37,395 bases of DNA from an uncultured Phocaeicola sp. (GTDB lineage: Bacteria > Bacteroidota > Bacteroidia > Bacteroidales > Bacteroidaceae). A program made the position numbers and the translations under genes. The stretch's first letter is position 1; every line of letters starts with the position of its first letter. The DNA is taken from assembly GCA_944319745.1 (NCBI GenBank), contig CALUET010000006.1, positions 1 through 37,395 of the forward strand, given 5' to 3'. Below are positions 6,402 through 16,798 of this stretch, piece after piece. The notes beneath the pieces were generated by a model, which saw only the letters and a program-made list of their open reading frames with translations, was not told the DNA's origin and made no database searches.

Positions 6402-8552
6402 ATGGCCAAAAAAAAGAAAGAAAAGAAAGGCGGGAAACGCATGAAGAAAAAGGAACTTGCCGAATTAATCATTAATTTCTTCCGTACAAAGCCCGACAAC
6501 AGTTTCAGTCTGAAACAAGTATTCCGTGAGATACATCTCACCACTCACCCGCTAAAGATGCTGTGTTCTGACATCATTCAGGAAATGGCTGAAGACAACT
6601 TTCTCATTGAAAATCCGAAAGGCTACTACAAACTAAACGATAAAGGACAGATTCTCACCGGAACTTTCCAGAGGAAAAGTAACGGGAAGAATATGTTTAT
6701 TCCCGAAGACGGAGGCGATTCAGTCTTCATTGCGGAACGAAACTCCGCACATGCCCTGAACGGGGACAAGGTGAAAATCACCCTTTGTGCCAAAAGACGC
6801 CGTCATGAGATAGAAGGCCAGGTAATAGAAATCCTGGAACGCGCCGACGCTCCTTTCATAGGAACGCTGAAAATTTCCAAGAACTATGCATTCCTTTTGA
6901 CGGAAAACGGCGGGCTTGCCAACGACATATTCATACCGAAAAACAAACTGAAAGGCGGAAAGAACGGAGACAAAGCCGTAGTGAAAATCACCGAATGGCC
7001 GGAAGGTGCCAAAAACCCGTTCGGCGAAGTCATTGATGTCTTAGGCAAAGCCGGTGAAAACAATACGGAAATGCACGCAATACTCGCCGAATTCGGTCTG
7101 CCATATACCTATCCGCAAGCTGTAGAAAACGCAGCCGAGAAGATTTCCGCCGAGATAACCGAACAAGATTACGCCGAGCGGGAGGATTTCCGAAACGTAA
7201 CAACGTTCACAATCGATCCGAAAGATGCCAAAGACTTCGACGATGCTTTATCCATCCGCCGCATCAAACCCGACCTTTGGGAGGTAGGAGTACACATCGC
7301 CGACGTATCGCATTACGTCAAAGAAGGAAGCATCATCGACAAAGAAGCGGCAAAACGTGCCACATCGGTCTACCTGGTCGACCGCACGATTCCCATGCTT
7401 CCCGAACGTTTGTGCAATTTCATCTGTTCACTTCGCCCCGACGAAGAGAAACTGGCCTACTCCGTTATCTTCGAAATGAACGAAAAAGCCGAGGTAAAGA
7501 ATTACCGCATTCGCCATACAGTTATCAAGTCGAACCGGAGATTTACCTATGAAGAAGCTCAAAACATCATAGAAACCGGACAAGGAGACTTCTGCGAAGA
7601 AATTACGGAACTGAACAAACTAGCACAAATACTCCGACAAAAACGTCTGGCAGCCGGCGCAATCAACTTCGACCGCTGCGAAGTTAAATTTGAAATAGAC
7701 GAGCAAGGGAAACCCATAAGCGTTTATTTCAAGGTATCGAAAGAAGCAAACAAACTCATCGAAGAGTTTATGTTGCTTGCAAACCGCACAGTTGCCGAGC
7801 ACATCGGGAAGGTCCCCAAAAACAAAAAAGCCAAAGTATTCCCTTACCGAATACACGATATTCCCGAAACAGACAAGTTGGAAAACCTGAATCAATTCGT
7901 TGCACGATTCGGTTACAAGATACGAACGAGCGGAAGCCGGGCGGAAGTTTCGAAATCGCTTAACCTTCTGTTGAACAACATCAACGGGAAAAAAGAGCAG
8001 AACCTGATAGAAACCATTTCACTACGCGCCATGCAAAAAGCCAAATATTCGATATATAATATCGGACATTACGGGCTGGCTTTCGACTATTATACTCATT
8101 TCACATCGCCCATACGCCGATATCCCGACCTAATGGTGCACCGCCTTTTAACACGATACCTCGCAGGAGGACGCACGGCACAGGCAGACAAATACGAAAA
8201 CCTCTGCGAACACAGCTCGGCAATGGAGCAGACTGCGGCAAGTGCGGAACGTGCTTCGGTGAAATACAAGCAGGTAGAGTTTATGAGCGAACGCATCGGG
8301 AATATATACGAAGGCGTTATTTCGGGAGTAACCGAGTGGGGAATTTACGTGGAGATCAACGAAAACAAATGCGAAGGCATGATTCCCATGCGCGATTTGG
8401 GCAACGATTATTACGAATTCGACGAAAAGAATTATTGCCTCATCGGGCGCCGTCACCATAAAAAATTCAGCCTTGGCGATCCGATAAAGATAAAAGTTGC
8501 CCGGGCGAACCTCGAAAAGAAACAACTTGACTTCGTTCTGGCCGAAGAATGA
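6402..8552 (+). CDS. rnr: ribonuclease R
   Basis: A 716-residue processive 3'-5' exoribonuclease of the RNase II/R family. It has a Lys-rich start (AKKKKEKKGGKR), then a winged-helix-like segment (about 14-80), then cold-shock-type OB domains. The RNB domain begins around residue 265, with the metal-binding cluster DPKDAKDFDDA (four Asp). HFTSPIRRYPDL, the RNA-contacting signature, is near 565. A C-terminal S1 domain (GVISGVTEWGIYVEI) follows. Length is typical. It degrades structured RNA and takes part in rRNA quality control. The serine acetyltransferase gene follows directly, and their extremes overlap if the earlier start of that gene is used. Confidence 0.96.
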   Translation: MAKKKKEKKGGKRMKKKELAELIINFFRTKPDNSFSLKQVFREIHLTTHPLKMLCSDIIQEMAEDNFLIENPKGYYKLNDKGQILTGTFQRKSNGKNMFIPEDGGDSVFIAERNSAHALNGDKVKITLCAKRRRHEIEGQVIEILERADAPFIGTLKISKNYAFLLTENGGLANDIFIPKNKLKGGKNGDKAVVKITEWPEGAKNPFGEVIDVLGKAGENNTEMHAILAEFGLPYTYPQAVENAAEKISAEITEQDYAEREDFRNVTTFTIDPKDAKDFDDALSIRRIKPDLWEVGVHIADVSHYVKEGSIIDKEAAKRATSVYLVDRTIPMLPERLCNFICSLRPDEEKLAYSVIFEMNEKAEVKNYRIRHTVIKSNRRFTYEEAQNIIETGQGDFCEEITELNKLAQILRQKRLAAGAINFDRCEVKFEIDEQGKPISVYFKVSKEANKLIEEFMLLANRTVAEHIGKVPKNKKAKVFPYRIHDIPETDKLENLNQFVARFGYKIRTSGSRAEVSKSLNLLLNNINGKKEQNLIETISLRAMQKAKYSIYNIGHYGLAFDYYTHFTSPIRRYPDLMVHRLLTRYLAGGRTAQADKYENLCEHSSAMEQTAASAERASVKYKQVEFMSERIGNIYEGVISGVTEWGIYVEINENKCEGMIPMRDLGNDYYEFDEKNYCLIGRRHHKKFSLGDPIKIKVARANLEKKQLDFVLAEE

Positions 8553-8623
8553 AACGGATGTCTTCCCCCACAGGAAGGCATGAAACTACCGGAGGACAGA
8601 ATTCACTTCAAACTATTTATTAC

Positions 8624-9529
8624 ATGAATTATTCCGATCATACACAGGTATTGAAAACAGCAGTAAATGAATTGTCCGACATCCATTCGTTCAAAGGATT
8701 GTTCCATCAGCATAAGGAAGGAGAATCGCTTCCTTCGGGGAAACAACTTGCACGCATCGTGGAGCTGACAAGGGAGATTCTTTTCCCGGGATATTTCGGA
8801 AATTCTACCGTAGACAGCAGAATGATTCACTTCCACATCGGAGTAAACGTAGAAGAATTGTTCAACCTACTGACCGAACAAATACAGGCCGGACTATGTT
8901 TCGGCGCAGAAAATTCCATATCAAACGAGAAAGAACCGCCATGCCGGGCCGTTGCTACAAACTATGCATCGCGGTTCATTGCCCGACTGCCCGAATTGCG
9001 CCGCATTCTTGCCACCGACGTAGAGGCAGCTTATTACGGCGATCCGGCCGCAACATGCCTTGGCGAAATTATTTGCTGCTACCCTACGATCCGTGCTGTC
9101 AGCAATTATCGTATCGCCCATGAGCTTTACCGACTAAATATTCCCCTTATTCCGCGTATCATCACCGAGATGGCTCACTCGGAAACCGGCATCGACATAC
9201 ACCCGGGCGCAAGTATTGGCGACCATTTTACGATAGATCATGGCACGGGAGTCGTGATCGGTGCCACATGCATCATCGGGAACCGGGTAAAACTTTACCA
9301 GGGAGTAACACTGGGAGCCAAAAGTTTTCCGCTCGACGACGCGGGAAATCCCATAAAAGGCATCCCCCGTCACCCGATTTTAGAGGACGATGTCATCGTT
9401 TATTCGAATGCAACCATCTTAGGGCGCATCACAATTGGCAAAGGGGCCACGATAGGCGGAAACATTTGGGTAACGGAAGATGTTCCTCCCGGCACACGAA
9501 TTGTTCAAAGAAAGAGCAGGGACGAATAA
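8624..9529 (+). CDS. cysE: serine O-acetyltransferase
   Basis: A 301-residue enzyme that transfers acetyl from acetyl-CoA to L-serine, the first committed step of cysteine synthesis. It has an N-terminal helical SATase domain (DVEAAYYGDPAA) and a left-handed beta-helix of hexapeptide repeats (IDIHPGASIGDHFTIDHG onward, then GVVIGATCIIGNRVKLYQGVT), with the catalytic DHG His. The C-terminus is short. I prefer ATG 8624 (MNYSDHTQ), which matches the usual start. An in-frame ATG at 8549 would add 25 residues and overlap the RNase R stop in ATGA, so coupling to rnr is possible either way. A hairpin follows. Confidence 0.93.
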   Translation: MNYSDHTQVLKTAVNELSDIHSFKGLFHQHKEGESLPSGKQLARIVELTREILFPGYFGNSTVDSRMIHFHIGVNVEELFNLLTEQIQAGLCFGAENSISNEKEPPCRAVATNYASRFIARLPELRRILATDVEAAYYGDPAATCLGEIICCYPTIRAVSNYRIAHELYRLNIPLIPRIITEMAHSETGIDIHPGASIGDHFTIDHGTGVVIGATCIIGNRVKLYQGVTLGAKSFPLDDAGNPIKGIPRHPILEDDVIVYSNATILGRITIGKGATIGGNIWVTEDVPPGTRIVQRKSRDE

Positions 9530-9535
9530 AAAGAC

Positions 9536-9573
9536 GGGCGCGTTTTATGCGAAACATGGCATAAAACGCGCCC
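9536..9573. terminator. bidirectional Rho-independent terminator
   Basis: GGGCGCGTTTTATGC pairs perfectly with its complement (15 bp) around an 8-base loop. On the minus strand it is followed by GTCTTTTTATT, so it ends the GH92 gene well. On the plus strand the T-run is about ten bases away, yet it probably also ends cysE. Confidence 0.88.
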
Positions 9574-9594
9574 GAACTTCAGGTCGTTTTTATC

Positions 9595-11901
9595 TTATTG
9601 CGGACGTTGATAAGCAACGGTCTTACGAGGAGTGGAAATGGAAGCCGGCCAACATTTCTGTGATGTTCCGCGCTTATAGTTCGGACGATCGCTCATCACG
9701 AAATGCAGTTTCACGCCTTTTTCCACAATTTCATACGGCAGATACGACTTGTCGTACTTTTCTCCATTAACGTACAACTCCTTCACGTAAACATTTTCCT
9801 TCGACCAATTCTCCGTAGTCATCTCAATCTTATTCCCATTGCTCATCGTAATGGTAAGACCTTCTACGCAGGGAGAACCGATATTATAGAAATTGCTTGA
9901 AGGAGCCACCGGGTAAAATCCTGCACAATTAAACATATACCATGCAGACATCTGCCCGCAATCGTCGTTACCGCTCAGCGATCCCGGTTCGTTTCCGTAG
10001 AAACGATCGACGATTTCACGAATCCATTTCTGACATTTCCAGGGTTGTCCCAAATAATTATACAGATAAGCTATATGATGGCACGGCTCATTTCCATGCC
10101 AATATCCGCCGATTCGTCCCTGAATGTCGTGTGCTCCCGGAATATCTTCGGGCAATTCTACCGTAAACAATTCATCGAGCCGTTGCAAGAACAGCTTTTT
10201 ACCGGCCAAATTAATGTATCCTTGCACATCATGCGGCACGTACCATGTGTACTGCATGGTGAAACCTTCGGTAATGTCTCCCCATCCGTTTACCGAACCC
10301 GGCCCTTGATATGCAATGGGGCTGAACGGGGTACGCCAATTTCCCTGGCTGTCTTTTCCGCGCATATACTTGGTTTCCGGATCAATCAAGGTCTGATATG
10401 AAAGCGAACGATTCAGGAAATAATTATAATCGTCGGTTTTTCCCAACGCTTTTGCCGCCTGAGCTATACAGAAATCATCGTATGCATATTCCAAAGTCTT
10501 GGAAACCGATTCGGCCTCCTTATCGAAAGGCACGTAACCATACCGGCGGTATTCGGGCAGGCAGTCATAATGTTCGTTCATGGCCGTCGTCTTCATGGCC
10601 TCGTAAGCCCGCTCATAATCGAAGCCCTTCACACCTTTCACAATCATGTCGGCCAGCACAGATGTAGCATGATAACCTATCATACACCATGTTTCGTTTC
10701 CGTAAAATGACCAGAAAGGCAGAAGTTTCTCCACACTCTTGTCGTAATGCGCCAACATAGAATTGGCGATGTCGGCATTTATATCCTGATGAACCAGATT
10801 AAACCATGGGTGCAATGCCCGATAAGTATCCCATAAAGAGAACGTTGTATAGTTTGTAAAGCCTTCTGCTTTTTCTATGTTTTTATCCAATCCACGGAAA
10901 CTTCCGTCTGCATCCTGGAATATAAACGGATGCAAGGCTGCGTGATAAGCCGATGTATAAAACGTTTCTTTCGACTTTTGATCGGCCGTAACCTGATATT
11001 TGCTCAGCTCCTGTTCCCACAGATTCACTCCTTTTTCCTTCAACGTATCGAAAGTCATTCCATCCAGTTCGCGGATATTCAGTTGCGCCCCCGCCGTACT
11101 TACTCCGGATATTGCCGTTTTTACGGTAACAACTTCGCCTTCTTCCGTATCAAACGAAATGCAAGCCATCAGATTTTTTCCCCATGCCTCATAGCAACTG
11201 CGGAAACGTGAGGTATTATATATCACCGGCTTTTTATCCTGCATGATGCGGAAGTTCTTCAATTTCTTCGAGAATACAGCCGTAAAATAGACATGTCTTT
11301 CCGGCCCCCAGCCTTTCACCAACTTATATCCCGTGATCGTCGAATCATTTTCCATGCGGAGATTCGCCCATTCACAACTTTGCCACAGCGTGTGATTCAT
11401 GTCGATCATGATAAACGCTTTGTCCGACTTCGGATAAGTAAAGCGGAACATTCCGCTGCGAAGACCGGCTGTCATCTCGGCTTTCACGCCATAATCGGAA
11501 AGCTCCACGGCGTAATAATTGGGAGAAGCCCACTCTTTATCGTGCGAATAACGAGAGCGGTATCCTTCATCGGGATTTTCACGCGTCCCCGGCTCGAGCT
11601 TCATCTCACCCGTTCCCGGGATAAAAAGGAAATCGCCCAGATCGGGTATTCCGGTTCCGCTCAGATGTGTCAGACTGAATCCCAAAATAGATGTGTGATT
11701 ATACTTATATCCGGCAGCGGCGTCGTAATACTTCGAATCGGTATCCGGACTTATTTGGATTCCCCCAAAGGGAATTTGTGCACCGGGATATACGTTCCCA
11801 TATCCGTCGGTTCCCACCATCGGATTAACGTATTCCGTTAATTTTTCGGCATTCGCCGCAACAGGTAACAATGCGGCCAACAGAATTGTACGTAATTTCA
11901 T
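9595..11901 (-). CDS. GH92 family exo-alpha-mannosidase
   Basis: A 768-residue secreted glycosidase with a Sec signal ending VAANA-EK, so periplasmic. The GH92 layout is complete: an N-terminal beta-sandwich starting YVNPMVGTDGYGNVYPGAQIPFG, with GFSLTHLSGTG, then an (alpha/alpha)6 barrel. HGNEPCHH holds the general-acid Glu, and GNDDCGQMSAW holds the paired Asp of the calcium-dependent base, as described for Bacteroides GH92 enzymes. These release terminal alpha-mannose from N-glycans or yeast mannan. Linkage cannot be read from sequence. It lies downstream of SusCD on the same strand, behind a terminator and with its own promoter. Confidence 0.94.
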   Translation of the reverse strand: MKLRTILLAALLPVAANAEKLTEYVNPMVGTDGYGNVYPGAQIPFGGIQISPDTDSKYYDAAAGYKYNHTSILGFSLTHLSGTGIPDLGDFLFIPGTGEMKLEPGTRENPDEGYRSRYSHDKEWASPNYYAVELSDYGVKAEMTAGLRSGMFRFTYPKSDKAFIMIDMNHTLWQSCEWANLRMENDSTITGYKLVKGWGPERHVYFTAVFSKKLKNFRIMQDKKPVIYNTSRFRSCYEAWGKNLMACISFDTEEGEVVTVKTAISGVSTAGAQLNIRELDGMTFDTLKEKGVNLWEQELSKYQVTADQKSKETFYTSAYHAALHPFIFQDADGSFRGLDKNIEKAEGFTNYTTFSLWDTYRALHPWFNLVHQDINADIANSMLAHYDKSVEKLLPFWSFYGNETWCMIGYHATSVLADMIVKGVKGFDYERAYEAMKTTAMNEHYDCLPEYRRYGYVPFDKEAESVSKTLEYAYDDFCIAQAAKALGKTDDYNYFLNRSLSYQTLIDPETKYMRGKDSQGNWRTPFSPIAYQGPGSVNGWGDITEGFTMQYTWYVPHDVQGYINLAGKKLFLQRLDELFTVELPEDIPGAHDIQGRIGGYWHGNEPCHHIAYLYNYLGQPWKCQKWIREIVDRFYGNEPGSLSGNDDCGQMSAWYMFNCAGFYPVAPSSNFYNIGSPCVEGLTITMSNGNKIEMTTENWSKENVYVKELYVNGEKYDKSYLPYEIVEKGVKLHFVMSDRPNYKRGTSQKCWPASISTPRKTVAYQRPQ

Positions 11902-11931
11902 GTTTCTGTTTTAAAATTAGATTATGATGTG

Positions 11932-11939
11932 CAAATGTA
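11932..11939 (-). promoter_or_regulatory. Bacteroidetes -7 element (TACATTTG) for the GH92 gene
   Basis: An exact TAnnTTTG match on the minus strand, 30 bases before the GH92 start. It indicates that the mannosidase can be transcribed separately from SusCD. Confidence 0.5.
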
Positions 11940-12006
11940 AATCTTTTCATCTTTCAGTAAAAATATTTCCATGTTATTTACAAGATGAACCGTTGTTTAA
12001 AGGAAA

Positions 12007-12032
12007 AGCCGCCCGTGTTTACACGGACGGCT
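12007..12032 (-). terminator. Rho-independent terminator after SusCD
   Basis: On the minus strand AGCCGTCCGTG pairs with CACGGGCGGCT (one G-U) around a TAAA loop, followed by TTTTCCTTT. A second small hairpin, CCTTCC/GGAAGG at 12068-12082, lies just after the SusD stop. Together they separate SusCD from the GH92 gene. Confidence 0.75.
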
Positions 12033-12106
12033 CCTCCTTAAATAACACAATATATTATTTATAAACACCTTCCCACGGAAGGGTTTCTCGTATTATTCCA
12101 CCAACA

Positions 12107-13834
12107 TCAATATCCCGGATTCTGTTCGAGATTCGAATTCAACGAGGTCTGTGTGTAAGGGATCGGGAAAAGTTCCTTGTTCTCATCGTTTGTTGCCGTG
12201 TGATCCCACCATGTTCCGGTAGTAAATTCCCCGAAGCGGATCAAATCTGTACGGCGTTTTCCTTCGAAAATAAACTCACGACCGCGTTCCTGCAACAAAG
12301 CATCCATAGTCAAAGTCTGCTGTGTGTATCTGCAATTATTGACATTCGCAGCCCAGTCTTCCGGCGTAAACGCACGTTCTATACAGGTATTTATCAGATC
12401 AACTGCTTTGCCTTCATTATCAGGTTGGCCGCCGTTTTGACGCATCAATGCTTCTGCTTTTATAAAATAAATCTCCGTCAGGCGGTACAATACCCAGTCA
12501 TTTCCCCAGAAGTTATCGTCGGTCTGTGCTCCGGTACGATATTTATTAAATCGTGCACCACTGTTTTCTTCTCCGGTTTCCATCGTAGACGGCAAGCTGG
12601 CAATCGCGCTTTCGAACGTTTCTTCGTCCACTACGTTTCCATCCGAATCGACAACCTGTCCCACTTCATTCCAGCGGTATCCCAAAGAACTGATGCGTTT
12701 GATGTCTTTCACGAAGACCAATGGCAAACCGGAATACTCGGAAGTTCCGACAACCGGCTCGGTGGGATTGTCATAACGATACTGCGGACCAATCAACATC
12801 CACTCACTTTTTCGCAAGTCATTGTCGGCAAAAGCATCGTAAGCCGACGGGATAACCACAACTCCGTCGTTACCATTTGACGTTCCGCCATCGATATATC
12901 TTTGCTGGAAGTGGTAAAAGTCACCAGACCAACCGCAGCTTACACCGGAAGCCATGTAATCGTAAGTAAGAACCAGGATATTCTCATGCGATTCATCCGA
13001 GTTGTCTTTGCAGAAAGGCGTAAGTATGTCGTCATCCAAACCGAATTGATAATCGGCATTCACACCGTCGTGATCTTCAATCAGCTTATCACAATACGTA
13101 ATACAATCGTCCCAACGTGCTTCACCCGTCCAGACTTCTGCATTCAAATACAGCGTGGCCAACATTGCATATCCGGCAGCTTTCGTGAAACGGCCGCTAT
13201 TGTGCTCGGAACGAGACAAGTCGGGAAGATCGTCAATTACGTCAAGAATTTCCGTCTCCACGAAATTGAAAATATCCGCACGCGATGAAGTTTCAGGCAT
13301 TTCCGGTTCGCCTACTTTCGTAACAATCGGAACATTTCCCCACAAGTCCATCAATCCCAGGTAATAATATGCCCGGTTTGCTCTCAATTCTGCAATAAAA
13401 GCAGCGCGTTGCTCTTCGGTAATCTGCATGGAAGAAGCCGACCGTGTTTCAAGATTCTCAATGGCATCGTTCACAAAGCCCAAGCCCATGAAGAACAAGT
13501 CCCAGGAATCTCGAATTGTTGCATGCATATCTGTCCATGTATGATAATGAAGTTGTATCCACTTAGCGTCATCATATCCGTGAGGACCCTTCACCGGCCA
13601 GGCCAATTGGTCGGCAGAAAGTTCATTCATCCTCCAATAATTCTCACGAGACTGACACGCAAAAACTGCACAACTGTGCGTATAAGGACGTAACACTGCC
13701 GAAAGGACTTCCGTCTCATTATTATAAAAGTTTCCGGTAGTATTGTCACTGTAAATATTTTCCGTCAGGTCTGTACAACCGGTTGCCGCAATCAAACCTG
13801 AAACGAGCACGATATGTTTCAATATATTTTTCAT
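12107..13834 (-). CDS. SusD/RagB-family glycan-binding lipoprotein
   Basis: A 575-residue surface lipoprotein that caps the SusC barrel and binds glycan for import. It has a lipoprotein signal with lipobox ATGC (Cys20), followed by TDLTEN. The TPR-like helical core is visible: LRANRAYYYLGLMDLWGNVPIV, then RFTKAAGYAMLATLYLNAEVW. The C-terminal SusD signature ERGREFIFEGKRRTDLIRFG is present. Length is typical. It sits 15 bases after susC, so they are co-transcribed. With the GH92 enzyme downstream, an alpha-mannose-containing substrate is the best guess. Confidence 0.95.
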   Translation of the reverse strand: MKNILKHIVLVSGLIAATGCTDLTENIYSDNTTGNFYNNETEVLSAVLRPYTHSCAVFACQSRENYWRMNELSADQLAWPVKGPHGYDDAKWIQLHYHTWTDMHATIRDSWDLFFMGLGFVNDAIENLETRSASSMQITEEQRAAFIAELRANRAYYYLGLMDLWGNVPIVTKVGEPEMPETSSRADIFNFVETEILDVIDDLPDLSRSEHNSGRFTKAAGYAMLATLYLNAEVWTGEARWDDCITYCDKLIEDHDGVNADYQFGLDDDILTPFCKDNSDESHENILVLTYDYMASGVSCGWSGDFYHFQQRYIDGGTSNGNDGVVVIPSAYDAFADNDLRKSEWMLIGPQYRYDNPTEPVVGTSEYSGLPLVFVKDIKRISSLGYRWNEVGQVVDSDGNVVDEETFESAIASLPSTMETGEENSGARFNKYRTGAQTDDNFWGNDWVLYRLTEIYFIKAEALMRQNGGQPDNEGKAVDLINTCIERAFTPEDWAANVNNCRYTQQTLTMDALLQERGREFIFEGKRRTDLIRFGEFTTGTWWDHTATNDENKELFPIPYTQTSLNSNLEQNPGY

Positions 13835-13849
13835 AATCTACTTCCCAAT

Positions 13850-16798
13850 TTAAAATTTAACATTCAAACCAACAGTAAAGCTTCTTGTGATAGGCGAGCG
13901 GTCTGTCGACTCCATACTGGGCGATAAACCGGTATCATCCATTTCAGGATTTAATCCGCTATACCCGGTGATTGTAAACAAGTCGGTGGCCGTTGCGTAA
14001 ACACGGAACGATGGCATGTTGGCACGCTTAGGTTTAAAATTATAACCGATCGTAATATTATCTAACCGAATATAGTTTCCTTTTTCAAGAAAATAGTCAG
14101 AATATTGATAAGCAGCATTCACTCCTTCTGTAAACGCCGTATTAAGCACATTATAACCTGACTCGAGTGTGGTAAGATTATTATAGAACATATTCATACG
14201 GTTCAGGACATCAAATCCGAAACGTCCCTTAAACATGAACGAAAGATCGAAGTTCTTATATTCAAAGCTGTTGGTCCATGACAAATACCACTTGGGCTGT
14301 CCGTTACCAATTACCGTTTTATCATCGTCTGAAATTTCAGAATCTGACACAGCTTCGCCTTCTTTGTTATAAAACAACCAGTTTCCTTCACTGTCGAATC
14401 CGGCAAAACGACGTCCGTAAAAGTTTCCTATTTCAGATCCTTCGTAAAGACGTACGGCGTTTCCCAGCGCGCCATAACCACCGATACTACCAAATTCCAA
14501 ATAATCGCTCGACGTATAAGAGAATTCTTCCAGTTTGTTAGAAAAAACTTTCGACAGAATTGCCGTAGTATTCCATCTGAAACCTTTTTTATCAATAGGA
14601 ATTGCATTCAAAGTCAATTCGAGACCTGAGCTGGAAATTGTACCCATATTCATCGTACTTGAACTGTAAATATTTGCAGGAGTGGGCACCGTTACACCAG
14701 TCATCAGCAAATCTTTGGCCGTACGCTTATAAACATCCAAAGCTCCGGTTAAACGATTTTTCAAAACGCCGAAATCAATACCAAAGTTCCATTCATGTTT
14801 TGTTTCCCATTTCAGGTCATCGTTCGGATTTCGACTCGGTCCCCATGTCTGTTGCCAACTGCCATCCGGGAACAAGTATTGGTTTCCTCCGCTTAAAGTA
14901 ACCATAGATTGGTAAGGACTAATTCCGGAATTACCCGTAACACCGTAACCGACACGCAACTTCAAGTTGGAAATTACATTCTGACGTTTCATAAAATTCT
15001 CGTTCGAAATGTTCCATGCAAGAGAAGCTGACGGGAAGTTTCCCCATTTATTATTCGCTCCAAATTTAGAAGAACCTTCGCGACGAAGTGAGAACTGAGC
15101 AACATAACGGTCTTTATACACATAGTTTACACGACCGAAAAACGCTATTAACGTTTCATCCTGCTTGCTGCTTCCTATACTTGCTTTGATAGCTGCATCA
15201 CCTTGCAGGCCGGTTCCCGAACCAAGATTGTTATCTTCCACAGCATCGTTCATGAAACCATTGTTACTTGCATTAAATGATTCATCTACCGTATACTGAT
15301 AACTGTATCCGACAATTGCATTGATTTTATGATCTTTCAAGAAAGTCTTCGTATATTCTATCGTTGGTTCGAAAGTTCGTTTCGTTTCCATGTAAGAAGA
15401 TTTGTAAGCATATCCTCCGCCATTGTAGCTGTCCATAGAAATACGTGAGTCTACATCGTAATAACGACGGTCTTTCTGATCGTCACGCGTATAGCTAACG
15501 AAAATAGAACCTTTCAATCCTTTGATCGGTTCAAAAGTAAGTTTACCGTCAAACGAGGAAGTGGTTTGCTGACGATCGTACTGCTGTTGATACAAACGTG
15601 CCACCTTATTCTCGTCTCCGCCTAAATCTTCATAATAACTTCCGTCTTCATTATAAATAGGATTGGTCGGGTTTGCTTTTAAAGCCGCTTCCCATTCACT
15701 TCCTCCAAGCAGGTCCATGTTACCATAGTTCAGGCTGACATTTGTTTGAAAGGTCAACATGTCATTAAAAGCTTTCGTTTCCAAAGACATTCTACCTCCG
15801 TATTGTTCGCGTTCGTTGTGCTCTCCTATTCCCTGCAAATTGCTGTAATACAAAGAAGCACGGTATATGGTAGTCTTTGTTCCGCCGGAAATAGAAAGGT
15901 TATGGCTGTGAGACAGATTGTTTTTATTTATAATTTCACGATACCAGTCGGTACTTCCTCCGCGATCTTGCATGTAACTTGGATTACCCAGTTCCGTCAT
16001 TTTCTCACGCCACTGCCCGGCATCCATGAAGTCCGGCCACTTCGAAACGGCATAATGCGTCAAATAAGTAGAGTACTCAACGCTCGTCTTTCCTTCATGT
16101 CCACGCTTTGTTGTAATCAAAATGACGCCGGCATTGGCCTGAGATCCGTAGATAGCCGCAGCAGAACCATCCTTTAAGACATCAATAGATTCGATGTCCT
16201 CGCTACGCACCAAGTCAAGATTTCCTCCGGGAATACCGTCGATTACAACCAACGGAGACTGACTTCCGTTTACTGACACCACGCCACGCATCTGAACAGA
16301 TACCGAACTATTCGGGCTACTGCCTCCTGTACGAGTGATAGACAATCCGGCAACTTTACCATCCAATAGCTGTCTTACATCCCGGCTGTTGGCACCTGCC
16401 AGGTTCATCTCCTCGGGCTTAATTGAAGCCACGGCGGTAGCCACATCGGAACGTTTCATCGAACCGTAACCTACCACGACCACTTCATCCATCAAATGGC
16501 TGTCTTCCTGCAAAACAATACTGTACTCTTTTACATCCGAAAGCACTTCTACCTGCTGAGTTACGTAACCGACATAGCTAACTTCAAACGATTTTCCTGA
16601 CAGTTTTAAAGTAAATCGTCCATTAAGATCGGTCACAACTCCGATCATTTTATTCTCCGAATCCACAACAGAGGCGCCGATAATCGGCTCGCCATTCACG
16701 TCTTTCACGATACCGTTTACGGTTGTTGTTTGCTGATCAACGGCCAATGATGTCTGAACATTGCCGGCAGCTGCACTCGGGAAAGATGGCACAGTCAT
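13850..16798 (-). CDS. SusC/RagA-family TonB-dependent outer-membrane transporter (N-terminus frameshifted)
   Basis: The open frame gives 982 residues. It has a carboxypeptidase-regulatory-like beta-sandwich (about 25-100, VNGIVKDVNGEPIIGASV), then the DEVVVVGYG segment and plug domain (RQLLDGKVAGLSI, then SVQMRG and VLKDGSAAAIYGS). A 22-strand barrel follows, ending in the outer-membrane-type terminus NVKF. The frame begins at an internal ATG (TVPSFPSAAAG) that lies inside what should be the signal peptide. The rest of the signal and the expected start (16860-16862) are in another frame, split by a seven-A tract (see the entry at 16799). As read, the protein would lack a full export signal. 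It forms an operon with SusD. Confidence 0.93.
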   Translation of the reverse strand: MTVPSFPSAAAGNVQTSLAVDQQTTTVNGIVKDVNGEPIIGASVVDSENKMIGVVTDLNGRFTLKLSGKSFEVSYVGYVTQQVEVLSDVKEYSIVLQEDSHLMDEVVVVGYGSMKRSDVATAVASIKPEEMNLAGANSRDVRQLLDGKVAGLSITRTGGSSPNSSVSVQMRGVVSVNGSQSPLVVIDGIPGGNLDLVRSEDIESIDVLKDGSAAAIYGSQANAGVILITTKRGHEGKTSVEYSTYLTHYAVSKWPDFMDAGQWREKMTELGNPSYMQDRGGSTDWYREIINKNNLSHSHNLSISGGTKTTIYRASLYYSNLQGIGEHNEREQYGGRMSLETKAFNDMLTFQTNVSLNYGNMDLLGGSEWEAALKANPTNPIYNEDGSYYEDLGGDENKVARLYQQQYDRQQTTSSFDGKLTFEPIKGLKGSIFVSYTRDDQKDRRYYDVDSRISMDSYNGGGYAYKSSYMETKRTFEPTIEYTKTFLKDHKINAIVGYSYQYTVDESFNASNNGFMNDAVEDNNLGSGTGLQGDAAIKASIGSSKQDETLIAFFGRVNYVYKDRYVAQFSLRREGSSKFGANNKWGNFPSASLAWNISNENFMKRQNVISNLKLRVGYGVTGNSGISPYQSMVTLSGGNQYLFPDGSWQQTWGPSRNPNDDLKWETKHEWNFGIDFGVLKNRLTGALDVYKRTAKDLLMTGVTVPTPANIYSSSTMNMGTISSSGLELTLNAIPIDKKGFRWNTTAILSKVFSNKLEEFSYTSSDYLEFGSIGGYGALGNAVRLYEGSEIGNFYGRRFAGFDSEGNWLFYNKEGEAVSDSEISDDDKTVIGNGQPKWYLSWTNSFEYKNFDLSFMFKGRFGFDVLNRMNMFYNNLTTLESGYNVLNTAFTEGVNAAYQYSDYFLEKGNYIRLDNITIGYNFKPKRANMPSFRVYATATDLFTITGYSGLNPEMDDTGLSPSMESTDRSPITRSFTVGLNVKF